DNA of 64,000 bases from JAACFF01 sp963807975 (GTDB lineage: Bacteria > Chloroflexota > Anaerolineae > Promineifilales > Promineifilaceae), in contig CAWEDV010000002.1 in the NCBI GenBank assembly GCA_963807975.1, positions 372,001 to 436,000 on the forward strand, read 5' to 3'. Positions 1 to 9,621 of the stretch are shown in pieces (the stretch's first letter is position 1; every line of letters starts with the position of its first letter). Under the pieces are notes generated by a model that saw only the letters and a program-made list of their open reading frames with translations, was not told the DNA's origin and made no database searches. Both the position numbers and the translations under genes were made by a program.

Positions 1-1822
1 ATTGTTCGGCAGAGGCCAGATCATTTCTCTCCAGAGCAATACCGCCAAGAACCGATAGCGCTATGCCCAATGGAGGGAATCGCCGACCTTCTGCCAGATC
101 AATTGCCGTGCGGCACGCTTTCTCGGCAAGATGCAGTCGCCCCTGGCCGATCAATACCTGGGCCGCCGAACAGCGGGCGTGAACTGCGAGGTGCAGCACA
201 CCAGCTAATTGCGCTTTATCACTGGCACGCAAAAAGTTCTTTGCCGCATCGTCAGCCTGCCCTGAAAGTTCATAGGCCAACCCAAGGCTGAAATGTGCGC
301 GGGCATGCGCCTTGTTATCGGCGCGAGGTAATCGTGATTGGGCAAACGTGATTAGTTCAATGGCCTGCTGCACATCACCATGAACAGCGGCTATTGATCC
401 CCGATACAACGCGACTAAGGCGAGCAGGTTCTCGACTACCGGTGAGGCTGGTTGTACCGCCAGATCGGTCTCAGCCAGGGCGATGAGTTGTAATGCATCA
501 TCAAAACGGCCTGACAGGTACAAAACAAATGCGGCATTCAAGCTCAACCGGGGTCGGTTGGCAAAGACCTGGGCGGGGAGTTTTTCAAGCCACGATGAAT
601 ACAGCACCAGATTACCACTCGACCAGGTAGTCTCTTGCTGCAAGGCGACATCAGTCGTATCGGCCATAAATTCAGGATCGGCACTGTCCAGAGCATAGGT
701 CACTGCCTCAAAGAACATATCGTTGGCTTGATGCCAGGAAGAGGCCTTTTTGTACAGCTCAGATGCTTCTGCCTTGCTCAACTCTGTGAGGAGCGAATCA
801 GCAAACAAGCGATGATAACGGTACCAGACACGCTCATCATCCAGGGGTTCAATGAACATGTTTGTTTGCTCCAACTGCTCAAGGATGAATTGACTGTTTG
901 GGTTGCCGGTGATCGCCTGACAGATATCGGTGTTAAACCGCTTTAAGATGGCTGTCTGCACGAGAAACTGGCGAACTTCTTCATCCTGGCTTTGGAGGAC
1001 TTCATCGGTAAGGTAATCAAACACAAAACGGTGGCTACCGCTGAACGTGTCCATAAACACGTGATGATCTGGCAGGTTTTTCAACACAAATCCTGCCAAT
1101 TGTAAACCAGCGATCCACCCTTCAGTCCTCGCCTCCAGCACACCGATTTCCTCTGATTCCAGGTCAAGTTTCATAGAGTTAGAGAAAAACTGCGTCGTTT
1201 CAGCCAACGAAAAACGCAGATCGTGCGTGCGAATTTCAGCCATCTCACCACGCGCTCTGAGTCGCGACAGTGGTAGAGGTGGGTCTTCACGTGATGTAAT
1301 GACCAGGTGCATTTGATGCGGCTGATGTTCTACCAGGTAGAGAAAGGCCTCGTGTATTTCCGGGTGGTTGATCACATGATAATCATCCAGCACCAACATA
1401 ATGTGATAGTCCAGCCCGGCTATGTCATTGATCAGTTCGTTCAGAAAACTGGTTATTGGAGGACTCTGCGCCATCTCAAATAAGCTAAGCGCGCCAACCC
1501 CGATTTCAGGGGCACCTTGCTGCAGCGCGGCGATCAAATAGGAAAGGAAACGGATAGGTTCACTGTCGGCTTCTTCAAGAGAGAGCCAGGTGATCCGATA
1601 ATTGGCTGTGGTCTCAACGGTCTCAGATTGAAGAGAGTGTACCCACTCCGAGGCCAGATTCGTTTTTCCGTACCCTGCGGGTGCAGTTATTAATGTCAGT
1701 TTGCGCTGGATGCGTTCATTAAGATGTTCGATGAGCGGTGATCTTGGGACCATATCAGGTCGCCGGTGGGGAATATGGAGTTTGGTCTTTAGTAATGCTG
1801 GTGCAATTTGGAGGTCCGCCAT
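1..1822 (-). CDS. MalT/LAL-type LuxR-family ATP-dependent transcriptional activator, C-terminus outside window
   Basis: An open frame runs from an ATG at 1822 down to the left edge without a stop, about 607 codons. The start is preceded by GAGG five bases upstream. The N-terminus reads MADLQIAPALLKTKLHIP, then a Walker A region (TAPAGYGKTNLASEW, about residues 47-61) and a Walker B-like LVLDDYHVI near residue 140, followed by the TREDPPLPLSRLRARGE-type segment usual in MalT-like STAND ATPases. The visible C-terminal part is helical and TPR-like. The expected LuxR helix-turn-helix would lie beyond position 1 and is not seen. Such proteins bind an inducer and ATP, oligomerise and activate promoters. 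The inducer cannot be told from this part. Confidence 0.85.
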   Translation of the reverse strand, partial: MADLQIAPALLKTKLHIPHRRPDMVPRSPLIEHLNERIQRKLTLITAPAGYGKTNLASEWVHSLQSETVETTANYRITWLSLEEADSEPIRFLSYLIAALQQGAPEIGVGALSLFEMAQSPPITSFLNELINDIAGLDYHIMLVLDDYHVINHPEIHEAFLYLVEHQPHQMHLVITSREDPPLPLSRLRARGEMAEIRTHDLRFSLAETTQFFSNSMKLDLESEEIGVLEARTEGWIAGLQLAGFVLKNLPDHHVFMDTFSGSHRFVFDYLTDEVLQSQDEEVRQFLVQTAILKRFNTDICQAITGNPNSQFILEQLEQTNMFIEPLDDERVWYRYHRLFADSLLTELSKAEASELYKKASSWHQANDMFFEAVTYALDSADPEFMADTTDVALQQETTWSSGNLVLYSSWLEKLPAQVFANRPRLSLNAAFVLYLSGRFDDALQLIALAETDLAVQPASPVVENLLALVALYRGSIAAVHGDVQQAIELITFAQSRLPRADNKAHARAHFSLGLAYELSGQADDAAKNFLRASDKAQLAGVLHLAVHARCSAAQVLIGQGRLHLAEKACRTAIDLAEGRRFPPLGIALSVLGGIALERNDLASAEQ

Positions 1823-2137
1823 CACTGCCTCACAGTTAAAACGATTTATGGTAGTGGTCTGCAATATGACGGACAATTCACGTCTATTCGCTTTAGGCCG
1901 AATTTGGTGAACTTATCCAGCCGTTTGGGAAAAATCATGACCTTCACACCCCAATCTTACCCGTTCAGCTCATGAAGTTCAATCTAGCTCCCCTCGAATG
2001 TACACTGTTCATATTTGTCTGCCTGGCCATTTACATCTGACCAAACACGGCCGTTGCCTCCGCCGTTGGTGGCATGACTTCTTTCAGAAGCGTCGCGGCC
2101 CTCGCAGACTGAATTCGAAATCTCCAGATGATTGCCC
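1823..2137. other. Intergenic stretch with possible minus-strand gene remnant
   Basis: No complete gene is visible. On the minus strand, 2137 to 2031 stays open and ends in a stop with a plausible protein tail (AIIWRFRIQSARAATLLKE and onward to FGQM). It abuts the left end of the IS at 2138, so it may be the last part of a gene cut by that insertion. It also contains one ACGGCCGT octamer (2047-2054). The promoter of the MalT-like gene should lie here, but I see no convincing -35/-10 pair. Confidence 0.3.
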
Positions 2138-3598
2138 CTAAGTATGCAAAAAAGATATCCAAATCACTTTCACTCGCGAATAAAGAAAAAACATGCCCCA
2201 GATTTAGATTCCGGTAGATTCACCAAGATCGTCCAATTGGAGTATTCATTTTCACGGTTTGGTTCCTGGTTGCTCAGATATTTTCCATACTCATTTCTCT
2301 CATTCAGATCGGCCAGATGGCCGATACAGACAAAGACCTGGAAATCATGGTGCTTCGATATCAACTGGGCATCGCGGAACGGAAAATGCAGAAACCACTG
2401 CGGGCCAATCGGGCGGAAAGAATGACACTGGCTGTTCTTGCTGGAAAGTCGAAGCAAGAGACCGGTCGTCCGGCCAACTAATTCAGACAATTGATTCGAT
2501 TAATTCAGCCAGAAACAGTGTTTCGCTGGCAACGGGACCTGGTCCGGCGTAAATGGACGCAGGAGAACAAGGGAAAACGCGGCCGGCCTCGAATCGATGA
2601 CCAGATGGAGCACTTGATCGTGAGGCTGGCTAAGGAAAATCTACGTTGGGGCTACTACAAGATTGAAGGGGAACTCACCAAATTGGGTTTTGATATCTCC
2701 CTCACCTCAGTTCGCAATGTCCATGGTCGAAATGGAATTGTCCCCGCTCCAGTAAGGTATGGGTCGATTGGATGGAAAACCTTGATGAAACATTACAAAC
2801 AACAGCTGCTTTGCTGTGATTTTTTTTGTGGTGGAATCGCTTTTCTTGCGCACCTACTATGTGCTTTTCTTCTTGGAGGTTGGAACCAGACGGGTCCATC
2901 TGGCTGGTGTCACGGCCAATCCGAATGGACAGTGGGTAGCGCAACAAGCTCGACAATACATCTGGTCCATCGAAGAGCGGGAGGAAACTTTTCGTTGTTT
3001 CATTCATGACAATGACCGCAAATTCACTGAAGCGTTTGATGATGTTTTTAAATCGAAAGAGATCCAAGTCATTCACACCCCCATTGAGGCTCCGAATGCC
3101 AATTCCTTCGCGGAAAGATGGGTAAGAAGCGTGCGCCAAGAGTGTTTAGATCATGTACTATCCCTCAGTGAAGGGCATCTTCTTCACGTTCTCCAGACCT
3201 ACATTGATTACTACAACACCTGCCGGCCACATCAAAGCCTGGAGCAGCAATAGCCCATTCCGTATCCGGAACCAGCAAAGATGGGAGCCGTTGAACGACG
3301 TCAGCTGCTGGGTGGCATAATCAACGATTGTTTTCGGGCTCCCGGCACCAACACCCTTTCACCCCAATTAAGCTGATCGCCGTCTATCTAACTTCACGAA
3401 GTTGCTCCAACGACGGCTGGGGCAATTTCTTAATGCCAGTTAACTCATCGACGGCCGATTTAACGGTCGTTTGCCAACTTGTCCAACCAGATAAGTCTGT
3501 TGAGTTATTTAGAAGCGAATATGCAGGAGTGTCTTTCCTAGGCTAAAAACGCGACTTTTTCTGCTAAATATCCTTGGATCGACTAATTGCATAGTACG
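2138..3598 (+). mobile_element. Decayed 1.46 kb insertion sequence, copy A
   Basis: The boundaries come from comparison with the other copies. The right end, read on the minus strand, is CGTACTATGCAATTAG; the left end is a degraded version (CTAAGTATGCAAAA). The length of 1461 bp matches copy E (1462), D (1455) and C (1454). The element holds one transposase frame starting 116 bp from the left end and about 220 bp of non-coding tail that resembles the tail of copy E. No target-site duplication is obvious. The right end cuts a minus-strand gene at 3599. Confidence 0.75.
2254..3376 (+). pseudogene. rve/DDE integrase-core transposase, dead copy A
   Basis: Single-ORF transposase of about 370 residues with an N-terminal block (KDLEIMVLRYQLGIAERKMQ), a helical DNA-binding middle and an integrase-core DDE domain (second Asp region HDNDRKFTEAFDD, Glu region NANSFAERWVRSVRQE, C-terminal RPHQSLEQQ). 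At least four lesions are visible. The start is ACG where copy E has ATG (2254). There is a TAA before FRQLIRLIQPETV, one extra T in the T-run near 2820 that shifts the frame, and a TAG after LEQQ near 3250. The family is the IS3/IS481-like rve group; I do not assign a named IS. It cannot make active transposase. Confidence 0.85.
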
Positions 3599-3984
3599 AG
3601 ATAAGGGTTGGTCTGTGACGCCTCCAGGAACTGAGAAACTGGCCTGCCTTTCGCCGCCAGGTTGACGAATGCCTGCGAAAATGCCAGTGGCGTGTCGATA
3701 GCCAGGTGGACTTTGAAGCTACCGGACGGCCGTTCAACATTGCACAACGCCAATAGTCCAGCAATCCATTCCGCGGATGTTTGTGCGTCATTAATCAGAA
3801 GTCGTAAATTTCCCCTCCAGGAAATTCCCACAATCTCCAGATCTGGATTTAGGATAACGATGGCATCGCGGCTGCGGGGATTCTTGTCGCAGTTCCAGCC
3901 GCCCACATCCCAACCGATGGAGAAATATGCCGGCTCACTCTTTAGCGAACTCTGGTTCAACGGATATGTAGGGGGCGGCTTCAA
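3583..3984 (-). pseudogene. Truncated hypothetical protein (possible RNase H-like/DUF429-like fold), cut by IS copy A
   Basis: About 128 native codons are left before the reading frame enters the IS end and stops (last residues LCN come from the IS). Visible features are YFSIGWDVGGWN near the N-terminus, AIDTPLAFSQAF, and FLEASQTNPYLV just before the break. The pattern of a beta strand with GWDVGG followed by a later AIDTPLA strand is reminiscent of RNase H-fold DUF429 proteins, but I do not claim membership. The start is uncertain: the frame opens inside the end of the upstream NDH-2 remnant (overlap 3935-3984), and a TTG or later start is possible. The missing C-terminal half is not convincingly found beyond the IS. 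Confidence 0.5.
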
Positions 3985-5260
3985 CTACCTGTTGTTCTTC
4001 ATCGTTAAGCCGGTTCGGCAAGATAAGACGAACCATTCGTTCAAACGTAAAGTAGCTCCAGGCCCAGCTGACAAGGACCAAAAGGCGGTTTCGATAGCCG
4101 ATAAGCTGTGCGATGTGTACCAGCAGCCAGATCAGCCACGCTGCAAAGCCTGTAAAAGCCCGACCGGCAATGTTGGCCACGGCCGCATTACGGCCGATCA
4201 CGGCCATCGATCCTTTATCCCTGTAGCTGAAGGGTAGTAACGATTCTCCCGCCATCTGGCGCATAATATTTTGCGCCGCTGCTTCGCCTTGCTGCATGGC
4301 GACTTGGGCCACCATCGCTAAAATCTCTCCATTTTGCTCGAATGCAGCTAAATCGCCAGCGATGTAGACGTTCGGTTCACCCGGGGCCTGCAACGTTGGT
4401 AATACGGAGACGGTCTTGTTTGACCTGGTATCCAGTCCAGAACGAACGGCGATTCCTTCGCCGCCTACCCCTGCCGTCCAGACAGCCGTTGCAGCTGCAA
4501 TCGCCGTACCGTTGGTGAGAATGACCGCATCAGGCGTCACTTCCGCTACGGCCGTTTCGAGAAGCACCTCCACACCCATGTTCTGCAGGCGTTCCTCTGA
4601 ATAGAGTCGAAGCTCTTGCGGCATCGCGCCTAGCAGGGAAGAGGCAGCCTCAACCTATACTACGCGTGCATCATCGACGCAGAAATTAGGTAGTCTTTGG
4701 CCAATGGTCCATCAACTAGCTCCATCAGGGCGCCTGGATATTCGACGCCGCTGGGCCCACCACCAATAACCACAAAAGTTAGGAGGCGTTGCCTGCGCAC
4801 GTGATCTGTTTCACGACTCGCTTCCTCGAACCTGGCAAGCATATGGTTGCGTAGGTAGATACCATCGATCATAGATTTCATGGTAAAGGTCGTCGACTGC
4901 GCGCCGGGGATGTCGAAAAAACGTGCTTCGCTTCCGGTGGCCAGGATGAGATAATCGTAGGGAACCGGTCCCTGTTTCGTGATCACTACATCGCTTTCAA
5001 AGTCCACGCGTTCAACCTCGGCCATCATGAAGTCAACATTGTCCAACGGCCGTAATATGGTGCGTAGGGAAGCCCATTTGCGACGGATCCACTTCCGCTG
5101 CCGCAACCTGATACAGCAGCGGTAAAAAGGTATGGTAGTTGTGCCGATCCAGGAGTAATACCTCGACCGGTGCATCAGCGAGGGTCTTGGCCGCAGCCAG
5201 TCCTGCAAATCCTGACCCAACAATGACTACTCGCTTTTGTTCTGTTCTCTTTGAATACAT
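3935..5260 (-). pseudogene. ndh: Type II NADH dehydrogenase (NDH-2), frameshifted
   Basis: Three segments in two or more frames together make a full NDH-2. The first is MYSKRTEQKRVVIVGSGFAG with the FAD-binding GSGFAGL motif (5260 to about 5090). The second has YDYLILATGSEARFF and the second nucleotide-binding motif VVIGGGPSGVEYPGAL. The third has VWTAGVG, VYIAGDLAAFEQNG and a membrane-associating C-terminus YFTFERMVRLILPN. Breaks lie near 5085 (after AAAEVDPSQ) and near 4660 (after LISASMMHA). NDH-2 is a single-subunit flavoprotein that passes electrons from NADH to quinone at the inner face of the membrane. As read, this copy is broken, unless the breaks are sequencing errors. Confidence 0.85.
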
Positions 5261-5286
5261 TGCGATTTCTACTTACTTGTCTCCAT

Positions 5287-7692
5287 CTATGAGTAAGAAA
5301 GACTCTCTCGAACGCTGATTCGCGATGCTCCTCGGGCGGGCAGGGCACTGGCGAAGATGGCCAGCATGGTAATGATTACCAGCCACAGGACCGCACCGAC
5401 AGGCGTAAACTGATAGACCAGTTGTTGGTTCAATGCCAGAGAAAGGCCCTGTGTGGTGAATGCATAAGCAATGGGAATGCTTAAGGGTAGAGCGATCATC
5501 CAGCTTAGCAAACCAAGCAGTAAACCTTCGCCGATGAAGAGTCGAATCACCTGCCAGGAGGACGCGCCGACAGCACGCATCACTCCGATCTCGCGCCGTC
5601 GTTCCAGGACGCTGAGCGAAAGGATGCCGCTTAGACCAACGCCGCCAACTAGGGCGATGACGATAGCCATTACTGCCAGCAAGTTTAAGATTATCGCATA
5701 TCCTTCGCCCGCCCCTTCGGTAATGCCGGCGATGGTTTTCTCACCAAAGGTGCTCGAAGGTCTGACGCTGATGCCCTTCTGCTCCAGGGTCGCTTCCAGC
5801 GCTTCCGCTACGGTCGTCTGGCTATCTACATCAGTCATTGTTGTTTGTACCCATAGTGTATTGGCCAGGCCGGTATAGCGCAGTTCGCGCTGCATCGCGC
5901 TGATCGGTAGATGGATAGAGGTATTGATCGCCGGATCAAACAGCGTTCCCACGATCTCAACCGTTAATTCTCGGCTGTTTCCATCTTCAAGTGTTATCAC
6001 ATCGCCCAAACGCCATTCTTTTTCATCAGCAACCTGTTTGCTGACCACGGCCGCGTTCGTATCGTTAGGGCGCAGCCATCGTCCATCTTCAATCTGTGGC
6101 TTATAAAGCGTTGTTTCTGCCGGGATTCCGAAAAGGCTGACCCGTTGATCGGCCACTGTTGCTTCTACTTGGGTGTTTGGTCTTGCCGTGGCCGGCAGCA
6201 CCAGCCAGGACTCTGTGGCCGCAACCTCGTCAAGGCTCTGGGCAATGCCCTCAATTTCCTGTGAACGCTCAGAATCTTCAAATGCCATCGTCACTTGATA
6301 ATTGTGGATTTCCGCCAACCTATTGCCAAACGTGAATTTAGTAGCATCGTTTACACCGATGACCATCATGAAAATGGCGCCAGACACGACCAATGCCACC
6401 TCAATGATGATGACACGACGTTTGTTGCGGAACGTATTACCGATGGTCAATAGAAGCGTATATGGGACGCGTACTGCCTTGGCTACCAGGCGATCGAGCG
6501 TACCAACTGAATCATTGAGACCATAGGTGCTAATCGCTTCGCGAACGGTGATACTTACGCCTGAAAGCAACGGAAACAATGCGGCTAACAACGGGGCAAT
6601 CATGGATATAGCGACCTGGACATATACGGCCGTCATGTCGACTCGCACCTCGTAAATTTCCAAATTGAGGAAATCGGCGAAAAAGTTTTGCAGCCCTAAA
6701 GCGGCGGTCGCACCAATAGGAATGGAGATAATCGCTGCTAGAAATCCGTAGGCGGTTACCAACAGAAGATAACTCACAAGAATTTGTCGAGAACTTGCAC
6801 CTATGGCCTTCATCACTCCGATCTGATTCACCTGTTGCGAAACGATGGCGCTGATACTGTTGTATACAAGAAAGATACCGAGAATTACAACAATTACACC
6901 TAAGATGCCTAAGAGCAAGAACAATGCGTTCAGAATTGATTCCGCCGGTGTAACATCAGGCGATGTGACGCGAACTGGAAACGGGAACCCAAGACCTACT
7001 GAATCGACGCCAATATCTTCAAAATATTCTTGAATTTGCAGGTCGGTTGCCTCGGCCCGTTCCTGGTCGAATTCGATGTCTCTGGTCTGGATCAAACTAT
7101 AGGTATCAATGCCTGTGATCCTTTCAAAAGTACGGCCATCGGCATAGAATGTTTCACCAAAAACAGGTGTCGGGCCGACGGGATCCATCGTGGCCATAAC
7201 ATCGACCGTGCGTACTCTATCGCCGAATCGCAGTTCAATCGTATCACCCTCAGAAACAGTGCTTGGACCGACCGAGATTTGGCCGACACCAATTGTGTCG
7301 CGTCCCGGCCATACGCCGCTGACTAAACCCACCACAGTCATCTTTTGTTCGGTGTAATCCTCGCGGCCGTTGAGCACACCTGTTTGCCACTCTTCGTCGC
7401 CAACATAACGCCACTCGACGGGTGCTGATTGCAGCCCTTCGGCTTCGGCTACGCCTTCAATTCGCTCAATCCTTTCTAATTGATCTTTGGTTACAGGCGG
7501 TGAAACGCTAAGCCTAATGTGGGCCGGTTCAGCAGCTTGGGACCCGGTAAGCACAGAATCAGCGATGAGATTACGACCGCCTATCACCAGGCCAATGGCA
7601 ATTGCTCCCAGGGCAATTACGAGCACTACCTGCAATGTACGCGATTTATCTTGCCACAAATCAAACCAGACTTTGTTCAGTAACGTAATCAT
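5287..7692 (-). CDS. FtsX/MacB-type ABC transporter permease with two FtsX domains
   Basis: An 801-residue protein that starts MITLLNKVWFDLWQDKSRTL, with one N-terminal membrane segment (about 20-40), an extracytoplasmic MacB-like domain, three membrane helices with the FtsX signature around residues 255-400 (VNQIGVMKAIGASSRQILV), a second N-terminal helix and soluble domain, and a second FtsX block near the C-terminus (RRREIGVMRAVGASSWQVIR). The duplicated architecture gives both halves of the membrane channel in one chain. It lies 17 bp after its ATPase gene and is surely co-transcribed. The family extrudes lipoproteins, peptides or drugs, or acts by mechanotransmission; the substrate cannot be deduced. 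The ATG start agrees with the family's usual N-terminus. Confidence 0.9.
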   Translation of the reverse strand: MITLLNKVWFDLWQDKSRTLQVVLVIALGAIAIGLVIGGRNLIADSVLTGSQAAEPAHIRLSVSPPVTKDQLERIERIEGVAEAEGLQSAPVEWRYVGDEEWQTGVLNGREDYTEQKMTVVGLVSGVWPGRDTIGVGQISVGPSTVSEGDTIELRFGDRVRTVDVMATMDPVGPTPVFGETFYADGRTFERITGIDTYSLIQTRDIEFDQERAEATDLQIQEYFEDIGVDSVGLGFPFPVRVTSPDVTPAESILNALFLLLGILGVIVVILGIFLVYNSISAIVSQQVNQIGVMKAIGASSRQILVSYLLLVTAYGFLAAIISIPIGATAALGLQNFFADFLNLEIYEVRVDMTAVYVQVAISMIAPLLAALFPLLSGVSITVREAISTYGLNDSVGTLDRLVAKAVRVPYTLLLTIGNTFRNKRRVIIIEVALVVSGAIFMMVIGVNDATKFTFGNRLAEIHNYQVTMAFEDSERSQEIEGIAQSLDEVAATESWLVLPATARPNTQVEATVADQRVSLFGIPAETTLYKPQIEDGRWLRPNDTNAAVVSKQVADEKEWRLGDVITLEDGNSRELTVEIVGTLFDPAINTSIHLPISAMQRELRYTGLANTLWVQTTMTDVDSQTTVAEALEATLEQKGISVRPSSTFGEKTIAGITEGAGEGYAIILNLLAVMAIVIALVGGVGLSGILSLSVLERRREIGVMRAVGASSWQVIRLFIGEGLLLGLLSWMIALPLSIPIAYAFTTQGLSLALNQQLVYQFTPVGAVLWLVIITMLAIFASALPARGASRISVRESLSYS

Positions 7693-7709
7693 TCCAATTC
7701 TCCCTGCCC

Positions 7710-8540
7710 TTAGGCTGATAAGCTGTTTGGTACCAAGCGGCGACCAAAGATTCCTCTTAAGCCGTTTGAAGGCGTATCGATAACGATGTCCCTGTTAGAC
7801 GGGATCGGGACGGTTTCTATTGGTTGTGGCCGGCTGTCGTGAGAGATAACGCCGTTCACGATCTCAACCTTCCGTGGAATTTGATTAGCCAGTTCCTGGT
7901 CGTGGGTAACCATCAGCATCGTCTTGCCCTGTTCTTCGATCAGATGGACGAAGAGATCGAATACCTGACCGGCTGTTTTCGCATCCAGGTTGCCAGTTGG
8001 TTCGTCGGCAATTAGCAAAGCCGGGTCAGTTGCCAATGCACGAGCGATGGCTGCACGCTGCTGCTGTCCGCCAGATACCATACTGGGCAGCTTATTCGCC
8101 TGGTCAGCCAAACCAACTAGTTCTAAGAGATCCATCGCTCTCTCTCGTCGTTGTGCACGCTTGTACTTATTGGCAAACTCCATCGGTAGAACAACATTTT
8201 GCAGCAGACTGAGTGAAGGCAGCATCTGGAAAAATTGGAAAATGATTCCTACTTCCTGCCCGCGCCATTTGGCCAGTTGGTTCTCACTCATTTCGTGGAT
8301 CGGGCGTCCGGAAACAATTACCTCGCCACCAGTAGGACGGTCGATGCCGGTTACCATATTCAGCAAGGTTGACTTGCCATTGCCGGAAGGTCCGACGATA
8401 GAGACAAACTCACCTTGTTGGATGTTTAGCGAAATGCCGTGCAGAATCGTTATCTCATCATCGCCAACAGGAAAAGTCTTGACAATATCTTTCAATTCAA
8501 TAATGCTTTTCTTGTGCCCGTTTCCGTTCTTTGAAATCAT
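7710..8540 (-). CDS. LolD/MacB-type ABC transporter ATP-binding protein
   Basis: A 276-residue ATPase with Walker A GPSGNGKSTLL (about residues 53-63), Q-loop region FQFFQMLPSLS, signature VSGGQQQRAAIARALA and Walker B LLIADEPTGNLD. It belongs to the LolD/MacB/FtsE branch that pairs with FtsX-type permeases, and its permease follows directly at 7692. A tail of some 40 residues after the core is not part of the conserved fold. It is the first gene of a two-gene operon behind the promoter at 8606-8634. It should hydrolyse ATP at the cytoplasmic face as a dimer on the FtsX-domain permease. Confidence 0.92.
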   Translation of the reverse strand: MISKNGNGHKKSIIELKDIVKTFPVGDDEITILHGISLNIQQGEFVSIVGPSGNGKSTLLNMVTGIDRPTGGEVIVSGRPIHEMSENQLAKWRGQEVGIIFQFFQMLPSLSLLQNVVLPMEFANKYKRAQRRERAMDLLELVGLADQANKLPSMVSGGQQQRAAIARALATDPALLIADEPTGNLDAKTAGQVFDLFVHLIEEQGKTMLMVTHDQELANQIPRKVEIVNGVISHDSRPQPIETVPIPSNRDIVIDTPSNGLRGIFGRRLVPNSLSA

Positions 8541-8585
8541 CTGCTACCTCTATCTCTATTGCGTTCAGCGCTATTTCTTTCGTGC

Positions 8586-8601
8586 GTTGTCAATTTACAA
8601 C
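8586..8601. promoter_or_regulatory. Candidate operator palindrome at the ABC exporter promoter
   Basis: GTTGTCAATTTACAAC is a 16-bp dyad with a single internal mismatch pair, lying 5 bp downstream of the -10 box and so near the transcription start. The position suits a repressor such as a TetR, GntR or PadR protein. No regulator gene is adjacent, so the binder is unknown. Confidence 0.5.
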
Positions 8602-8605
8602 ACAG

Positions 8606-8634
8606 ATTATATATGCTTGTAGATATTTTGTCAA
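8606..8634 (-). promoter_or_regulatory. Near-consensus sigma-70-type promoter of the ABC exporter operon
   Basis: Read on the minus strand: -35 TTGACA (8634-8629), a 17-bp AT-rich spacer, then -10 TATAAT (8611-8606). This is a perfect match to both hexamers with ideal spacing, about 65 bp upstream of the ATPase start at 8540. Confidence 0.8.
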
Positions 8635-8640
8635 GGTTTT

Positions 8641-8895
8641 GTATATATTTTATTAAATTTGGCCCAAGTTGTTCATATTCGCGGGCAGAATACTCAGCGG
8701 TGGTCTACAAACATCGGTAGCTAGCGCAGTTTGCAAAAAGCAGGATCCATCTATTCTGCTCCAGAGAAATGGTGATCGCCTTCCAACCCTACCCTCATCG
8801 CGATCCAGGCCCGGAAAGTCAAAACGGTCACCTGTTACAACAGCCTCAAAGCAAGCCATAATGCGCAATATGGCTCAATAGGAACAGTGAAAACC
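8641..8895. other. Intergenic region without a supported gene
   Basis: Only short frames are present. A 30-codon stretch at about 8769-8861 (VIAFQPYPHRDPGPE and onward) resembles a proline-rich protein tail, but it has no recognisable homology or start. It may be a remnant of a gene lost when the neighbouring IS copies arrived. Confidence 0.2.
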
Positions 8896-9102
8896 ATGTC
8901 TGAAGTTGATAATTCTGACGTCAAAGACGCCAAAAAGGTAGAAAACAAGAATAGCGGGACCAGTAAGTTCCAGACCCCTTCTTGCTGGGTATTAAGCGTG
9001 ACACTGCTGCTGGCAGGGATAGGACATTGACATAGGCGCGTACCGAGTTCCTGGCTCAGGTACCACCGTGGGTAATTCTAGTTGTCATTGGGGGACTCAG
9101 CC
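8896..9102 (+). pseudogene. Remnant of a small membrane protein
   Basis: ATG at 8896 gives MSEVDNSDVKDAKKVENK, a polar N-terminus, followed by a hydrophobic stretch (WVLSVTLLLAGIGH) that runs into TGA near 9030. In another frame a second hydrophobic stretch, VPPWVILVVIGGLS, follows and stops at the point where transposase fragment B begins (9103). The pattern is that of a frameshifted membrane protein cut by an insertion. No family is recognised. Confidence 0.35.
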
Positions 9103-9540
9103 TGGGTAACTCAACAAGCCAGGCAATTCGTGTGAAAGATTGATGAAGCTGATGTCAATCTTAGATTTTTGATTCGCGATCGAGATAGCAAATTCACATA
9201 TGCATTTGACAATGTGTTCAGGTCTGCTGGCTTGCATGTCATCCACACGCCTCATCGAGCACCGGATGCCAATGCATATGCTGAACGCTGGGTACGAACA
9301 GTCCGTGAAGAATGCCTTGATCACCTGCTGATTATGAATCAGACGCACCTTAAGCGTGTTCTGGATGGCTACATAAACTACTACGAATTATCGCGACCAC
9401 ACCAGCGTCTCGATCAACAGACACCCATTCCAAGGAAACCTATCCCCTCCTCCGGGCAAGTTAGGAAACGTGAGGTATTGGGTGGCATCGTCAACGACTA
9501 CTATTGTACTCCCCAGCCCTTTTCCCATTCACTGAACTGA
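9103..9540 (+). pseudogene. C-terminal fragment of rve transposase, copy B
   Basis: Begins mid-protein at WVTQQARQFV, equivalent to WVAQQARQLIW in the other copies. It passes an in-frame TGA, then reads RDRDSKFTYAFDNVF (second catalytic Asp region), APDANAYAERWVRTVREE (catalytic Glu) and RPHQRLDQQTPIPR, to a normal end at 9540. It is a third sub-type, distinct from A/E and C/D. The N-terminal half and the left IS end are missing, so it is a truncated remnant. Confidence 0.85.
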
Positions 9541-9621
9541 AAGCGTCTTCAGGCAATCAAATACCGCTAGCTCCTGGATTCTCATCCAGATGAATCGCCA
9601 TACATCTACAACGAATTATGG

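Noticed and set aside
5471..5878. Plus-strand open frame opposite the FtsX permease
   Set aside because: Its Arg/Pro/Ser/Thr-rich composition is typical of the antisense of a membrane-protein gene, and the minus-strand gene is clear.
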